A stretch of DNA of 64,000 bases from Lactobacillus xylocopicola (lineage in GTDB: Bacteria; Bacillota; Bacilli; Lactobacillales; Lactobacillaceae), in assembly GCF_033096005.1 (NCBI RefSeq), contig NZ_AP026803.1:1544001-1608000 (forward strand), given 5' to 3'. The notes below the pieces were generated by a model. It did not search any database. It was given only the letters and a program-made list of their open reading frames with translations, and was not told the DNA's origin. The translations under genes and the position numbers were made by a program. Every line of letters begins with the position of its first letter. Positions within the stretch are counted from its first letter, which is position 1. Positions 1 through 7,006 of this stretch are shown here, piece after piece.

Positions 1-321
1 ATGACGCCAGCCATGGGGTAGAATCAGTGACAAGCCAGCATAGATAAGACCAGCAGCTAAAAGCAGAGTCCACGGCACAATCTTAGTAATATGTAGTGGC
101 CCAGCATAGATAATTAGCAGGAAGGCAATTGAAAAGACGATGCCAAAAGTACTTCTTCCGACAATACTGTTAACCAAGACTAGCCCAAAAATGATGGTCC
201 AAAAAATTGTCCCCAAACTCAAGCTAAACGACAAAACATGCAACTGATTGAGCACCAGAAAGGCTGCAGCTGCAACTAATCCCATACCCCATAATAATTC
301 TTTGATTTTTTGTTTTTTCAT
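1..321 (-). CDS. LiaF-like membrane protein, N-terminal part (cut by window edge)
   Basis: The minus-strand frame starts with ATG at 321, begins MKKQKIKELLWGMGLVAAAA and stays open for 107 codons to the window edge, so the C-terminus is missing. It shows about four hydrophobic segments (roughly residues 9-26, 30-52, 58-75, 82-100). The opening, a short basic stretch followed by LLWG and a later LVLNQL, resembles the LiaI/LiaF-type N-terminal membrane domain of cell-wall-stress response proteins. The start codon overlaps the stop of the LytTR gene upstream (ATGA overlap), so the two are translationally coupled and probably one response unit. Family assignment rests on the membrane pattern and context only; DUF3021 proteins also pair with LytTR regulators and are an alternative. 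Confidence 0.6.
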   Translation of the reverse strand, partial: MKKQKIKELLWGMGLVAAAAFLVLNQLHVLSFSLSLGTIFWTIIFGLVLVNSIVGRSTFGIVFSIAFLLIIYAGPLHITKIVPWTLLLAAGLIYAGLSLILPHGWRH

Positions 322-785
322 GATGATGACCTTCTCTCGTTTAATCGATCGTTCAAATTGTGGTAATAGCGACGTGAAACATAAACTGTTTTATAAGAAT
401 CTCGAAAATGCACCTGGCAATTTGAAATCGACCTGGTTAAAGCATAAATCTGCTGCAAATTCAAAATGGTCGACTTAGACACCCGCATGAACTGACTGCT
501 CAAAAGATCTTCCAACTCATAGAGCTTGTAATTGACTACGAATGACTCCCGCTGGGTGTGGGTGATTACCTGTCGTCCTTCCGTTTCAAAAAATAAAATA
601 TCAGCTAAATTCACATAATACGTCATATCCTCTTGATAACATTCAAGCTGGTCTGGCCGCTTACTTACTTCCTGCAACTGCCGGTATATACGCTCAACTT
701 CCGGCGATAATTCCTTGGCATGAATAGTTACGACTGGTTCACCTTGGTCTGGATCAAGGTCAATTTTTACTTTCAAGATTCTCAC
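318..785 (-). CDS. LytTR-family DNA-binding response regulator
   Basis: A 155-residue protein with no receiver domain. The C-terminal ~100 residues match the LytTR DNA-binding fold: YVNLADILFFETEGRQV, then HTQRESFVVNYKLYELEDLL, FMRVSKSTILNLQQI and a VYVSRRYYHNL terminal strand/helix. Stand-alone LytTR proteins of this size in lactobacilli normally sit next to a small membrane protein, as here, and are thought to autoregulate the pair. The gene overlaps the downstream LiaF-like gene by 4 bases. Two direct CGGTTAG repeats lie about 70 bases upstream of the start and are good candidate binding sites. The signal is unknown. Confidence 0.85.
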   Translation of the reverse strand: MRILKVKIDLDPDQGEPVVTIHAKELSPEVERIYRQLQEVSKRPDQLECYQEDMTYYVNLADILFFETEGRQVITHTQRESFVVNYKLYELEDLLSSQFMRVSKSTILNLQQIYALTRSISNCQVHFRDSYKTVYVSRRYYHNLNDRLNERRSSS

Positions 786-851
786 CTACCTTTCATTTGA
801 TATTTTTATTAAACGCTAATTTTTTCATAAAAGCTAGACCATTTGCGCAAG

Positions 852-879
852 CGGTTAGTTTTGCTGTTTAAACGGTTAG
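852..879. promoter_or_regulatory. Candidate LytTR operator (two direct repeats)
   Basis: CGGTTAG occurs at 852-858 and again at 873-879, 21 bases apart start to start, i.e. two helical turns. LytTR proteins bind pairs of direct repeats around a GTT core. The repeats lie in the intergenic region just upstream of the LytTR gene, where autoregulation would act. Confidence 0.5.
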
Positions 880-894
880 ACTTTTAGCCATCAA

Positions 895-929
895 AAAAGC
901 AGTTTACTGATGAAGCGTAAACTGCTTTT
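895..929 (-). terminator. Rho-independent terminator after the P-loop/PTS operon
   Basis: A perfect 13-bp inverted repeat (AAAAGCAGTTTAC at 895-907 and its complement at 917-929, 9-base loop) lies 60 bases past the stop of the last operon gene. On the minus strand the stem is followed by a short T run. Confidence 0.8.
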
Positions 930-991
930 ACTTGTTTTAGCTAATTATCGTCTTGCCATATCCTCTAGTTTTCTGCAGCTCGAATAGCCAT

Positions 992-1600
992 TTATTCAAG
1001 CCAAGTTTTCACTTTAACAATCACTTCGTCATATTCAACCTTACGAAAATCTGATACATTTAAAAAAATTGTTTTCCCTAAACTGAAATTTTCATAGTCC
1101 CGTATTTTATTGAATTTTTCAAATTCCGCTTTTGTTTTTTGGATATCCATTTTGGTTCGGTCTGGTAAAGTGTCGCCTTGATGAAAATGATTCATGATAA
1201 AGCCTAGGTGGCGATCAGGATCAAGATCTCTTTGTCTTTGCCGTTGATACAAAACATCGGGATCACAAGTAAGAGTAATTGTAATTACCTGGAAGGCATA
1301 CTGGTTAGCCAACCGTTGTAAGCTATCATGTTGCCGATAAGAAAAGGGATAATCTGAAATGATTGATTTACCTTTTTCCATTAACGTTTCAATACTTTGG
1401 TAAAACAGGCTGTACGCCTGATCATCTAGCTGCTTTTTCTCTTCGATATTATTAAAGCCCTGTTCATCATAGAGTTTTTCTTTGAAAAAATCTATCGATG
1501 TCTCATTAAAGAAATCTGGAATAGCTTTACAAATCAGCTTTCCTAGGTAAGACTTACCTGTACCTGGACAACCAGCTAAAAGTAACAGCGTTTTTTTCAA
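992..1600 (-). CDS. AAA-type P-loop NTPase/kinase of a PTS operon
   Basis: A 202-residue protein beginning with a strand and a Walker A loop (GCPGTGKSY, residues 10-18), as in small P-loop kinases and zeta-like ATPases. A possible lid Arg cluster follows at YQRQRQRDLDPDRH (about 125-138). It is the last gene of the PTS operon, 14 bases after the aldolase, and ends before a strong terminator. The context suggests a kinase or regulatory ATPase acting on a sugar intermediate, but no substrate can be read from the sequence. Zeta-toxin-like function is not supported: there is no antitoxin partner. Confidence 0.7.
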   Translation of the reverse strand: MKKTLLLLAGCPGTGKSYLGKLICKAIPDFFNETSIDFFKEKLYDEQGFNNIEEKKQLDDQAYSLFYQSIETLMEKGKSIISDYPFSYRQHDSLQRLANQYAFQVITITLTCDPDVLYQRQRQRDLDPDRHLGFIMNHFHQGDTLPDRTKMDIQKTKAEFEKFNKIRDYENFSLGKTIFLNVSDFRKVEYDEVIVKVKTWLE

Positions 1601-1614
1601 TGAAATCCCCCGTA

Positions 1615-2454
1615 TTACTTGTTCATAAATAAGGCAAGTTTATGTTTGATAATCTTATGAACCTGATCATTACATGGAATAATATTGTTTCTAAGTGAGC
1701 TGTTAACTTCAGTTTTACCAAACATTTCTTTAGCTTCCTCAGTCCAGGCTACTAATAATTCCGTGCCAACATTAAATTTCCGAATGCCATTTACGGTTAA
1801 TCGATGATAGTCTTCCTCCTTAACACCTGTACCCCCATGAATCACCATTGGTTTATTAAGCTTTTGGTTCAACTCTTCAATAAGTGCGAAGTTTAACTCA
1901 GTTTTTGATTGGAATTGGCCATGATGTGTGCCTACCCCAACAGCTAGAGCATCAACATCACATTCCCGTAAAAAAGCAACCGCATCTTCTGGACGAGTAT
2001 AGCTCCCTTCTTTAACCGTAAAACCTTCTTCTGTACCACCAATCGTGCCAATTTCACCCTCGACTGAAACGCCTCTTTTATGTGCATATTCAACAACTCG
2101 CATGGTTTTTTCAATGTTTTCTTTAAATGGAAGTAACGATCCATCAAACATCACCGAACTATAACCCGCCTCAATTGCAGCTTCAATATCATTTAGCTCA
2201 CGGGCATGATCTAAATGAAGGACCACATCCACAGCTTCATGTTCTGCCATACTTTTACATACCGCAACAAAGTTTCTCATTCCTTCTGTATTGGCGGTGC
2301 TAACAGATGTTTGAATAATAATTGGTGCACCCTCATCATGGGCAGCCTCAATCATCGTTGGTACCATTTCAAGATTATGTGCATTAAATGCACCAACCGT
2401 AAAATCTAATTCTTCTGCTTCTTTTAGTACTTCTTTTAAAGTCTTGTAAGCCAT
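1615..2454 (-). CDS. Class II ketose-bisphosphate aldolase (Fba/GatY type)
   Basis: A 279-residue zinc aldolase that would split a ketose 1,6-bisphosphate into DHAP and an aldehyde. The class II signatures are complete: HLDHA at 80-84 (catalytic Asp82, zinc ligand His83), VEGEIGTIGG at 131-140, the zinc/DHAP region VGVGTHHGQF at 172-181, IHGGTG at 205-210 and NVGTEL near 230. The protein is close to full length for the GatY/KbaY/FbaA family. It sits in an operon with PTS EIIB and EIIC genes, so it probably acts on the phosphorylated product of that transporter. Tagatose-bisphosphate versus fructose-bisphosphate specificity cannot be told from the sequence alone. Confidence 0.9.
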   Translation of the reverse strand: MAYKTLKEVLKEAEELDFTVGAFNAHNLEMVPTMIEAAHDEGAPIIIQTSVSTANTEGMRNFVAVCKSMAEHEAVDVVLHLDHARELNDIEAAIEAGYSSVMFDGSLLPFKENIEKTMRVVEYAHKRGVSVEGEIGTIGGTEEGFTVKEGSYTRPEDAVAFLRECDVDALAVGVGTHHGQFQSKTELNFALIEELNQKLNKPMVIHGGTGVKEEDYHRLTVNGIRKFNVGTELLVAWTEEAKEMFGKTEVNSSLRNNIIPCNDQVHKIIKHKLALFMNK

Positions 2455-2497
2455 TTTTTCCCTCTTGTGTTTTAATTCAAAGATCCAACTAGATCAG

Positions 2498-2914
2498 TTA
2501 CTTTGATCTCATTATTTTCTTTGATAATGCCGTCAATTCGTCACTCTTATTGAGCCACTTTTGAATCTCACTGTTATCTTTTGCATAAGCCGCCGCTTGC
2601 CTTTTGACATCATATAGTTTAAGCAAACCATCAAAAGCAGGACCGAAGTCCTCACTGCACTTTAAACTTTTTTCATAAGCAGCAATCGCTTTATCTACTT
2701 GGCTTAATTCTTGGTAACATTGGCCTAGTTCGGTTAGCATGACAGCCTTTTGCTTCTTTACAACTGCTGTACCAGCAGTTGTTTCATCATTTAGCTGCTC
2801 GGTCAATTTAGTGATTTTATCTGTTATTTTCTTTGTTTCTGCCGCTGATATTTTTTCCACTTCAGGTTCTTTTGGTTCCGCAGTGGATTTTAAAAATTTT
2901 GACCAAAAAGACAT
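2498..2914 (-). CDS. Small TPR-like protein of the PTS operon
   Basis: A 138-residue soluble, highly charged, helical protein. Residues about 57-95 read as one tetratricopeptide-like repeat (AVMLTELGQCYQELSQVDKA then IAAYEKSLKCSEDFGPAFDG). The N-terminal 50 residues look like a coiled coil (KKITDKITKLTEQLNDE). There is no catalytic motif. The gene lies between EIIC and the aldolase, with 19 bases to the EIIC stop and a good GGAGG-type ribosome site. A scaffolding role between transporter and enzyme is a guess from the TPR fold and the position. Confidence 0.7.
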   Translation of the reverse strand: MSFWSKFLKSTAEPKEPEVEKISAAETKKITDKITKLTEQLNDETTAGTAVVKKQKAVMLTELGQCYQELSQVDKAIAAYEKSLKCSEDFGPAFDGLLKLYDVKRQAAAYAKDNSEIQKWLNKSDELTALSKKIMRSK

Positions 2915-2933
2915 TTTTATTACCTCCTATGTA

Positions 2934-4265
2934 CTAGCCAACCGCATGAAAAGCTGGAGCCAGCACCCAAAGATAAAGTAACGCAGCAACAATAGTATCC
3001 ACATCAGTAGCGGTCGCGTTTACAAATCCTACTGATGATAACGCACCTACTAGTAGTGCTGGCAGTAGCGTAATAAACAGGCCATGGGCAATACCACCAA
3101 TAATGGCACCTCGTTTACCACCCACTGCATTGCCAAAAATACCGGCCGTACCACCGGCAAAAAAGTTAGTCGTCATCCCCGGCAGGATAACTGCAAGGCC
3201 TGCTAACGGTGATAAGAACATCCCAATTACTGTACCGATGGTCGTGGTAATGAAGCCAATAATTACAGCATTAGGCGAATAAGGAAACAATACTGGACAG
3301 TCTAAAGCAGGTATCGAATTTGGAACTATCTTCATCGCAATACCACGGAAGGCAGGTACAATTTCTCCTAACATTAGACGAACACCCGAAAGCATTACGT
3401 ATACACCAACGGTAAACTCAATTGCTTGCAAGAATGCATAAATAATATAATTTACACTTCCAGCTGCTCCACCTGCAGCCTTAATTGACCAGTAAGGGCC
3501 GGCAAAAGCTGCCGTAATTATATACAGGGGTATCATGACTACCATGATAGAAAGTGAATTGTCCTGCAAAAATGACATACTCTTAGGCAGATTGACATGT
3601 TCCCAGGAATCTTTCCTTTCTTTAATATTGGCAACATGTTGGTCGACTTTACGATCTCTAACGAGCCAGGCAACCCCAGCTTCAACTAAGTAACCAATTG
3701 TACAGAAGTGGCCTAGTGCAATAGCGTCATTCCCAGTTATTTTTCGCACAATTGGCTGTGCTAGGGCCGGCATAGCAATGGCAAAGATACCACCAACAAT
3801 ACTACCCATTAAAATCAACGGAAAACCCTTTAAACCAGCAAAGTGTCCCCCAATAACGGTCATGGTTGCCATCCACAATAAGGCTTGTCCGGTTAAAAAT
3901 ACGTATTTCCATTTAGTAAATCTAGCAATAATAATATTTACAATAAAAATACCTAACAGGGTCAACGCAATGTCATTACCTAGACCCAGTTTATTCATCG
4001 CTTGGCCATTAATTGCTTCAATACTTGGAACAATCCCTTTCGTATTGAAACCATGCTGAAAAATTACAGCAAAATAGGCTAAACTCTGTTGAATAATGCT
4101 AGAACCGGCAGACAAAACTTCAAACCCAAGTAAAGTTTTAAGTGTACCACCAATAACTGCTCCGGGTTTTTTACCCTGTAACATCAAACCCAACATTGCA
4201 ATTAATGAAATCAAAATTGCAGCTTGCGTAAGTACATTATTAATTATCCATTGAACAACGGCCAT
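2934..4265 (-). CDS. PTS EIIC, ascorbate/UlaA (SgaT) family
   Basis: A 443-residue polytopic membrane protein with about ten hydrophobic segments. The block ALDCPVLFPYSPNAVIIGF (about residues 322-340) and the glycine-rich MTTNFFAGGTAGIFGNAVGG are typical of the UlaA/SgaT family of EIIC transporters, not of galactitol GatC. It would translocate and phosphorylate an external substrate together with the EIIB encoded directly upstream. The family includes L-ascorbate transporters, but many members in lactobacilli have unknown substrates. With an aldolase and no ula-type lactonase, decarboxylase or epimerase genes nearby, ascorbate is not the obvious substrate here. Confidence 0.85.
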   Translation of the reverse strand: MAVVQWIINNVLTQAAILISLIAMLGLMLQGKKPGAVIGGTLKTLLGFEVLSAGSSIIQQSLAYFAVIFQHGFNTKGIVPSIEAINGQAMNKLGLGNDIALTLLGIFIVNIIIARFTKWKYVFLTGQALLWMATMTVIGGHFAGLKGFPLILMGSIVGGIFAIAMPALAQPIVRKITGNDAIALGHFCTIGYLVEAGVAWLVRDRKVDQHVANIKERKDSWEHVNLPKSMSFLQDNSLSIMVVMIPLYIITAAFAGPYWSIKAAGGAAGSVNYIIYAFLQAIEFTVGVYVMLSGVRLMLGEIVPAFRGIAMKIVPNSIPALDCPVLFPYSPNAVIIGFITTTIGTVIGMFLSPLAGLAVILPGMTTNFFAGGTAGIFGNAVGGKRGAIIGGIAHGLFITLLPALLVGALSSVGFVNATATDVDTIVAALLYLWVLAPAFHAVG

Positions 4266-4287
4266 TTTCTCTCACTCCCTTATCCCT

Positions 4288-4593
4288 TTAGCTTTCCGCG
4301 ATTTCTTTTATAATTGGTACGACTTTTTCTTTTATTTCGTTTTTATCCACAATATTATCCAGATAGACAATCTTAGTCTTAGGATCAATTTGCGTATTTG
4401 CAAACTGTGATTCAAAGTTGCTCGCCGAAACAATCACATCGGCATCTAATGAAGGTGCCGCAGAGATTGAATCGTGGCCGGAATTGACTTCAATTCCCGC
4501 TGCTTGAAAAACATCATCTGCCTCCATTTGACAAGCCAAACTCGAACCTAACCCGTTTCCACAAATAAAAAACACTTTTGGAATTTTAGCCAT
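4288..4593 (-). CDS. PTS EIIB, lactose/ascorbate type
   Basis: A 101-residue cytosolic phosphocarrier. Residues 1-20 hold the EIIB P-loop FFICGNGLGSS with the phosphorylated cysteine in CGNGLGSS. The start at 4593 is chosen because a GGAGG ribosome site lies about 10 bases upstream and the fold begins there; a longer reading frame from 4683 would add 30 residues inside the regulator gene. The gene overlaps the regulator's 3' end by 8 bases, implying translational coupling. It feeds the UlaA-type EIIC next to it. Confidence 0.9.
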   Translation of the reverse strand: MAKIPKVFFICGNGLGSSLACQMEADDVFQAAGIEVNSGHDSISAAPSLDADVIVSASNFESQFANTQIDPKTKIVYLDNIVDKNEIKEKVVPIIKEIAES

Positions 4594-6691
4594 TATCTTG
4601 GTCCTCCGATCTTTCAGTTCTGTCATCGCCAAATAAGGTTGCTTTAAAACTTGCTTTATTACTTTTCTGGCATAGTTCATCAATCTTATTTGGTTTATTT
4701 ATTAAATTAACTACTGTCTTCAAAACATTTAGATGAGAGTAACTATCAATCGCCGATAAAACAAAAATAATCTTTACTGGATCATTCGCTTTATTGCCAA
4801 ATTCAATTGGTTCAGCTAAAGACGCAACACTAACATCTAATTTCGCAGCACCATCTTCTGGTCGTGCATGGGCCAAAGCTATCCCGGGCCCAATTACAAT
4901 ATAGGGGCCAAATTTTTTGACTGAATCTTCCATTGCAGCGATATATTTCGCATTAATTGCTTTGTTTTCTAGCAATGGTTGACTAGCTTTTTCAATAGCT
5001 TCACACCAGTTATTAGCTTTTAGATGTATTTGAATCTTGTCATCAGTTAATAAATCTTGGAGCATTGGCCTCACCTCTCTTTCTTTGATGTCAATACGAT
5101 ATTCCGAAAAAATATTGATTAATTTATCCACTGTCTGTGATGAAACAGCTTGGTCAGTCTGTGCTTCAATCAAAGCAATCACATCTTTGAGCAAATTTGC
5201 CCTAGTTACCGTATGCTGCTTAACTGCAAGAATATGTTTTTTGATATCGGCTCTCGTGATAAAATTTTTTAATGCCTGATAATCACTTTGTTTAGGAACT
5301 AGCGGCATTTTGAAACTTGGAACAGCGTCCGTAGGCTCATCAATTGTCTTAACCACAAAGTCAATATTTAACTTTTTGAGTGATCTAATATCCTGCAAAC
5401 CCAAAACAGCAACAACTTCGACATTCATATTCCTTGAGATATTAGCCGCCAGCAGCTGGCCAGTAGCTTCACCATAATTGCAGAGTACAGCAATCCGATA
5501 AAAATCATTTTCTTTGATGATTTCCTCGTAATACGTACTAAAATAAACTGTTATATAAGCTTTTTCTCCTTCTGAGACACTTTTATCGTACTTACGTTGG
5601 AAAAAAGCCGAAACATCTTGATAAATTGTTGTATAACTTGTTTTCAGCACATCAGTTAAGGGATTATATATTTCAATATGATTTTCTTGTCTTTGCAAAA
5701 AAGCTGAAATATGAAAATTAAGTTGCTCATATAACGGCTCAGAGTCACGATAATCGATGTTTTCCACTTCACTCATGTAGTCTATCAACTGTAAAGTAAG
5801 CAATTCCGACTTATTCCACTTATCTAGCCTCACCTCTTTTTCACCTAAAAAGTTCTTAAGAATGAAAGTCATATAACTTTTTTCATTTTCTGGCACTTCG
5901 AGTTTGAGCTTTTTTAGTAACTCATTGAGCGATTTTTGAATCCTCGTATCAGCTACTTCTAAATTAGTCGCGGGACTTTCATCAAGATATTGCTGTTCCT
6001 GCACCCTTCTAATCCATATCGCCATTAATACCGAGACTTGCGCTTCTCTTGCAGACACACCCTCATACCGACTGCCAAGTATTAGTTGCTTAGAAACTTG
6101 ATCCGTTTGGTTAAGTACTTTAGGGTTTAAATAATCAATTACTATTTTGTTGCTGTCACTTCCTTCAAAACTTTTTTCTCTTAATCTCGAAATATCGACA
6201 TTCTCAACAATTAACTGTTGAATCATCGTTCTAATGTTTCTCTCCGCACCGACAATTTTTGCTCCCTGCTGCGTATTCAAAGTTAACGAATACTTTGCAA
6301 GAAATCTTCTAACCTGGCGCATATCTTTATCCATTGTGCTTTTACTGATATGTAATCTTTCTTGCACTTCATAAATTTTCACCTGGTGTGGTGCTTTGAG
6401 AAAGCTAACAATAATGTCAAGTTGCCTTTTTTTCGGATCAGGAAACGGGTCAACTCTAATTTCCAAATAGTGAGATAAGGAATGCTTTTCTTTAGAGTTA
6501 AGACTAAAGTCAAGCTGACCACGTTTATTGGAAATTTTAGTAATTGACCAATTATTTAACGCTTCATTGATATCAATCACGTCATTTCTAATTGTTCGGG
6601 AAGAAACCTTCAAGGCACGACTTAATTCATCGATTGATAATCTTTCTTTACCAAGCAATTTTTTTATTATCAATAATTGCCGGTCTTTCAT
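4586..6691 (-). CDS. PRD-containing BglG/MtlR-type regulator with C-terminal EIIA domain
   Basis: A ~700-residue multidomain regulator: N-terminal HTH (ERLSIDELSRALKVSSRTIR, about 15-40), a second HTH (VQERLHISKSTMDKDMRQV), two PTS-regulation domains (about 185-400, the second with FHISAFLQR), an EIIB-like domain retaining its cysteine (VLCNYGEATGQ), and an EIIA domain near the end with the phospho-His motif LAHARPEDGA. The EIIA part resembles UlaC. No separate EIIA gene is in the operon, so this domain may also act as phosphoryl donor (inference). The start is uncertain: ATG at 6691 has GGTGAGG just upstream; GTG at 6700 lies inside that site. Control by phosphorylation and by CcpA (cre upstream) is likely. 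Confidence 0.85.
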   Translation of the reverse strand: MKDRQLLIIKKLLGKERLSIDELSRALKVSSRTIRNDVIDINEALNNWSITKISNKRGQLDFSLNSKEKHSLSHYLEIRVDPFPDPKKRQLDIIVSFLKAPHQVKIYEVQERLHISKSTMDKDMRQVRRFLAKYSLTLNTQQGAKIVGAERNIRTMIQQLIVENVDISRLREKSFEGSDSNKIVIDYLNPKVLNQTDQVSKQLILGSRYEGVSAREAQVSVLMAIWIRRVQEQQYLDESPATNLEVADTRIQKSLNELLKKLKLEVPENEKSYMTFILKNFLGEKEVRLDKWNKSELLTLQLIDYMSEVENIDYRDSEPLYEQLNFHISAFLQRQENHIEIYNPLTDVLKTSYTTIYQDVSAFFQRKYDKSVSEGEKAYITVYFSTYYEEIIKENDFYRIAVLCNYGEATGQLLAANISRNMNVEVVAVLGLQDIRSLKKLNIDFVVKTIDEPTDAVPSFKMPLVPKQSDYQALKNFITRADIKKHILAVKQHTVTRANLLKDVIALIEAQTDQAVSSQTVDKLINIFSEYRIDIKEREVRPMLQDLLTDDKIQIHLKANNWCEAIEKASQPLLENKAINAKYIAAMEDSVKKFGPYIVIGPGIALAHARPEDGAAKLDVSVASLAEPIEFGNKANDPVKIIFVLSAIDSYSHLNVLKTVVNLINKPNKIDELCQKSNKASFKATLFGDDRTERSEDQDNG

Positions 6692-6716
6692 ATTCCTCAC
6701 CCCAATTCACATATTA

Positions 6717-6730
6717 CGTTAACGCTTTCA
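6717..6730 (-). promoter_or_regulatory. cre site (CcpA) before the PTS operon
   Basis: On the minus strand the 14-mer TGAAAGCGTTAACG matches the cre consensus TGWAANCGNTNWCA at 13 of 14 positions. It lies 26 bases upstream of the regulator start codon, where it would impose carbon catabolite repression on the whole operon. Confidence 0.7.
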
Positions 6731-6789
6731 TTTAAAAAAGAGTTTATTGCTTCCACTTTATTTTGAAAAATTAAACACATAGTTTACCC

Positions 6790-6812
6790 ATTTTCATAAT
6801 ATTTATGAAAAT
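6790..6812. promoter_or_regulatory. 23-bp palindrome, candidate regulator operator
   Basis: ATTTTCATAA and TTATGAAAAT form perfect 10-bp arms around TAT. The palindrome lies about 60 bases upstream of the cre site and 100 bases upstream of the PTS regulator. MtlR/LicR-type activators bind dyads upstream of the promoter, so this is a plausible target. It is AT-rich and could be chance. Confidence 0.4.
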
Positions 6813-6932
6813 AGATAGACCATAAAATAAATCCATAACCAGAAAGATTACAGCTTAAACCATACTTTTATCAGTTGATTATAAGTAGCATACAAATTGC
6901 ATACCGCAAAACAGATATTTAAAGCAAAAACA

Positions 6933-6972
6933 AAAGAGCTAACTTCGTCTATATCTTGGAAGCTAGCTCTTT
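6933..6972 (-). terminator. Terminator after the flavoprotein gene
   Basis: The arms 6933-6946 and 6959-6972 pair over 13 of 14 positions (AAAGAGCTA then CTTC). On the minus strand the stem is followed by a T-rich tract, about 35 bases beyond the stop of the flavoprotein gene. Confidence 0.75.
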
Positions 6973-7006
6973 GTTAAAGTTTAAAAATTATCTTTTGTCT
7001 TATCCT

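Noticed and set aside
248..478. Plus-strand 76-codon frame at the left edge
   Set aside because: It is antisense to the LytTR and LiaF-like genes, without a ribosome site or sensible composition.
992..1600. Zeta-toxin-like kinase
   Set aside because: It has a P-loop of that general kind but sits at the end of a PTS operon with no antitoxin; called a P-loop NTPase only.
2934..4265. GatC galactitol EIIC
   Set aside because: The DCPVLFPYSPNAV block is characteristic of UlaA/SgaT-type transporters.
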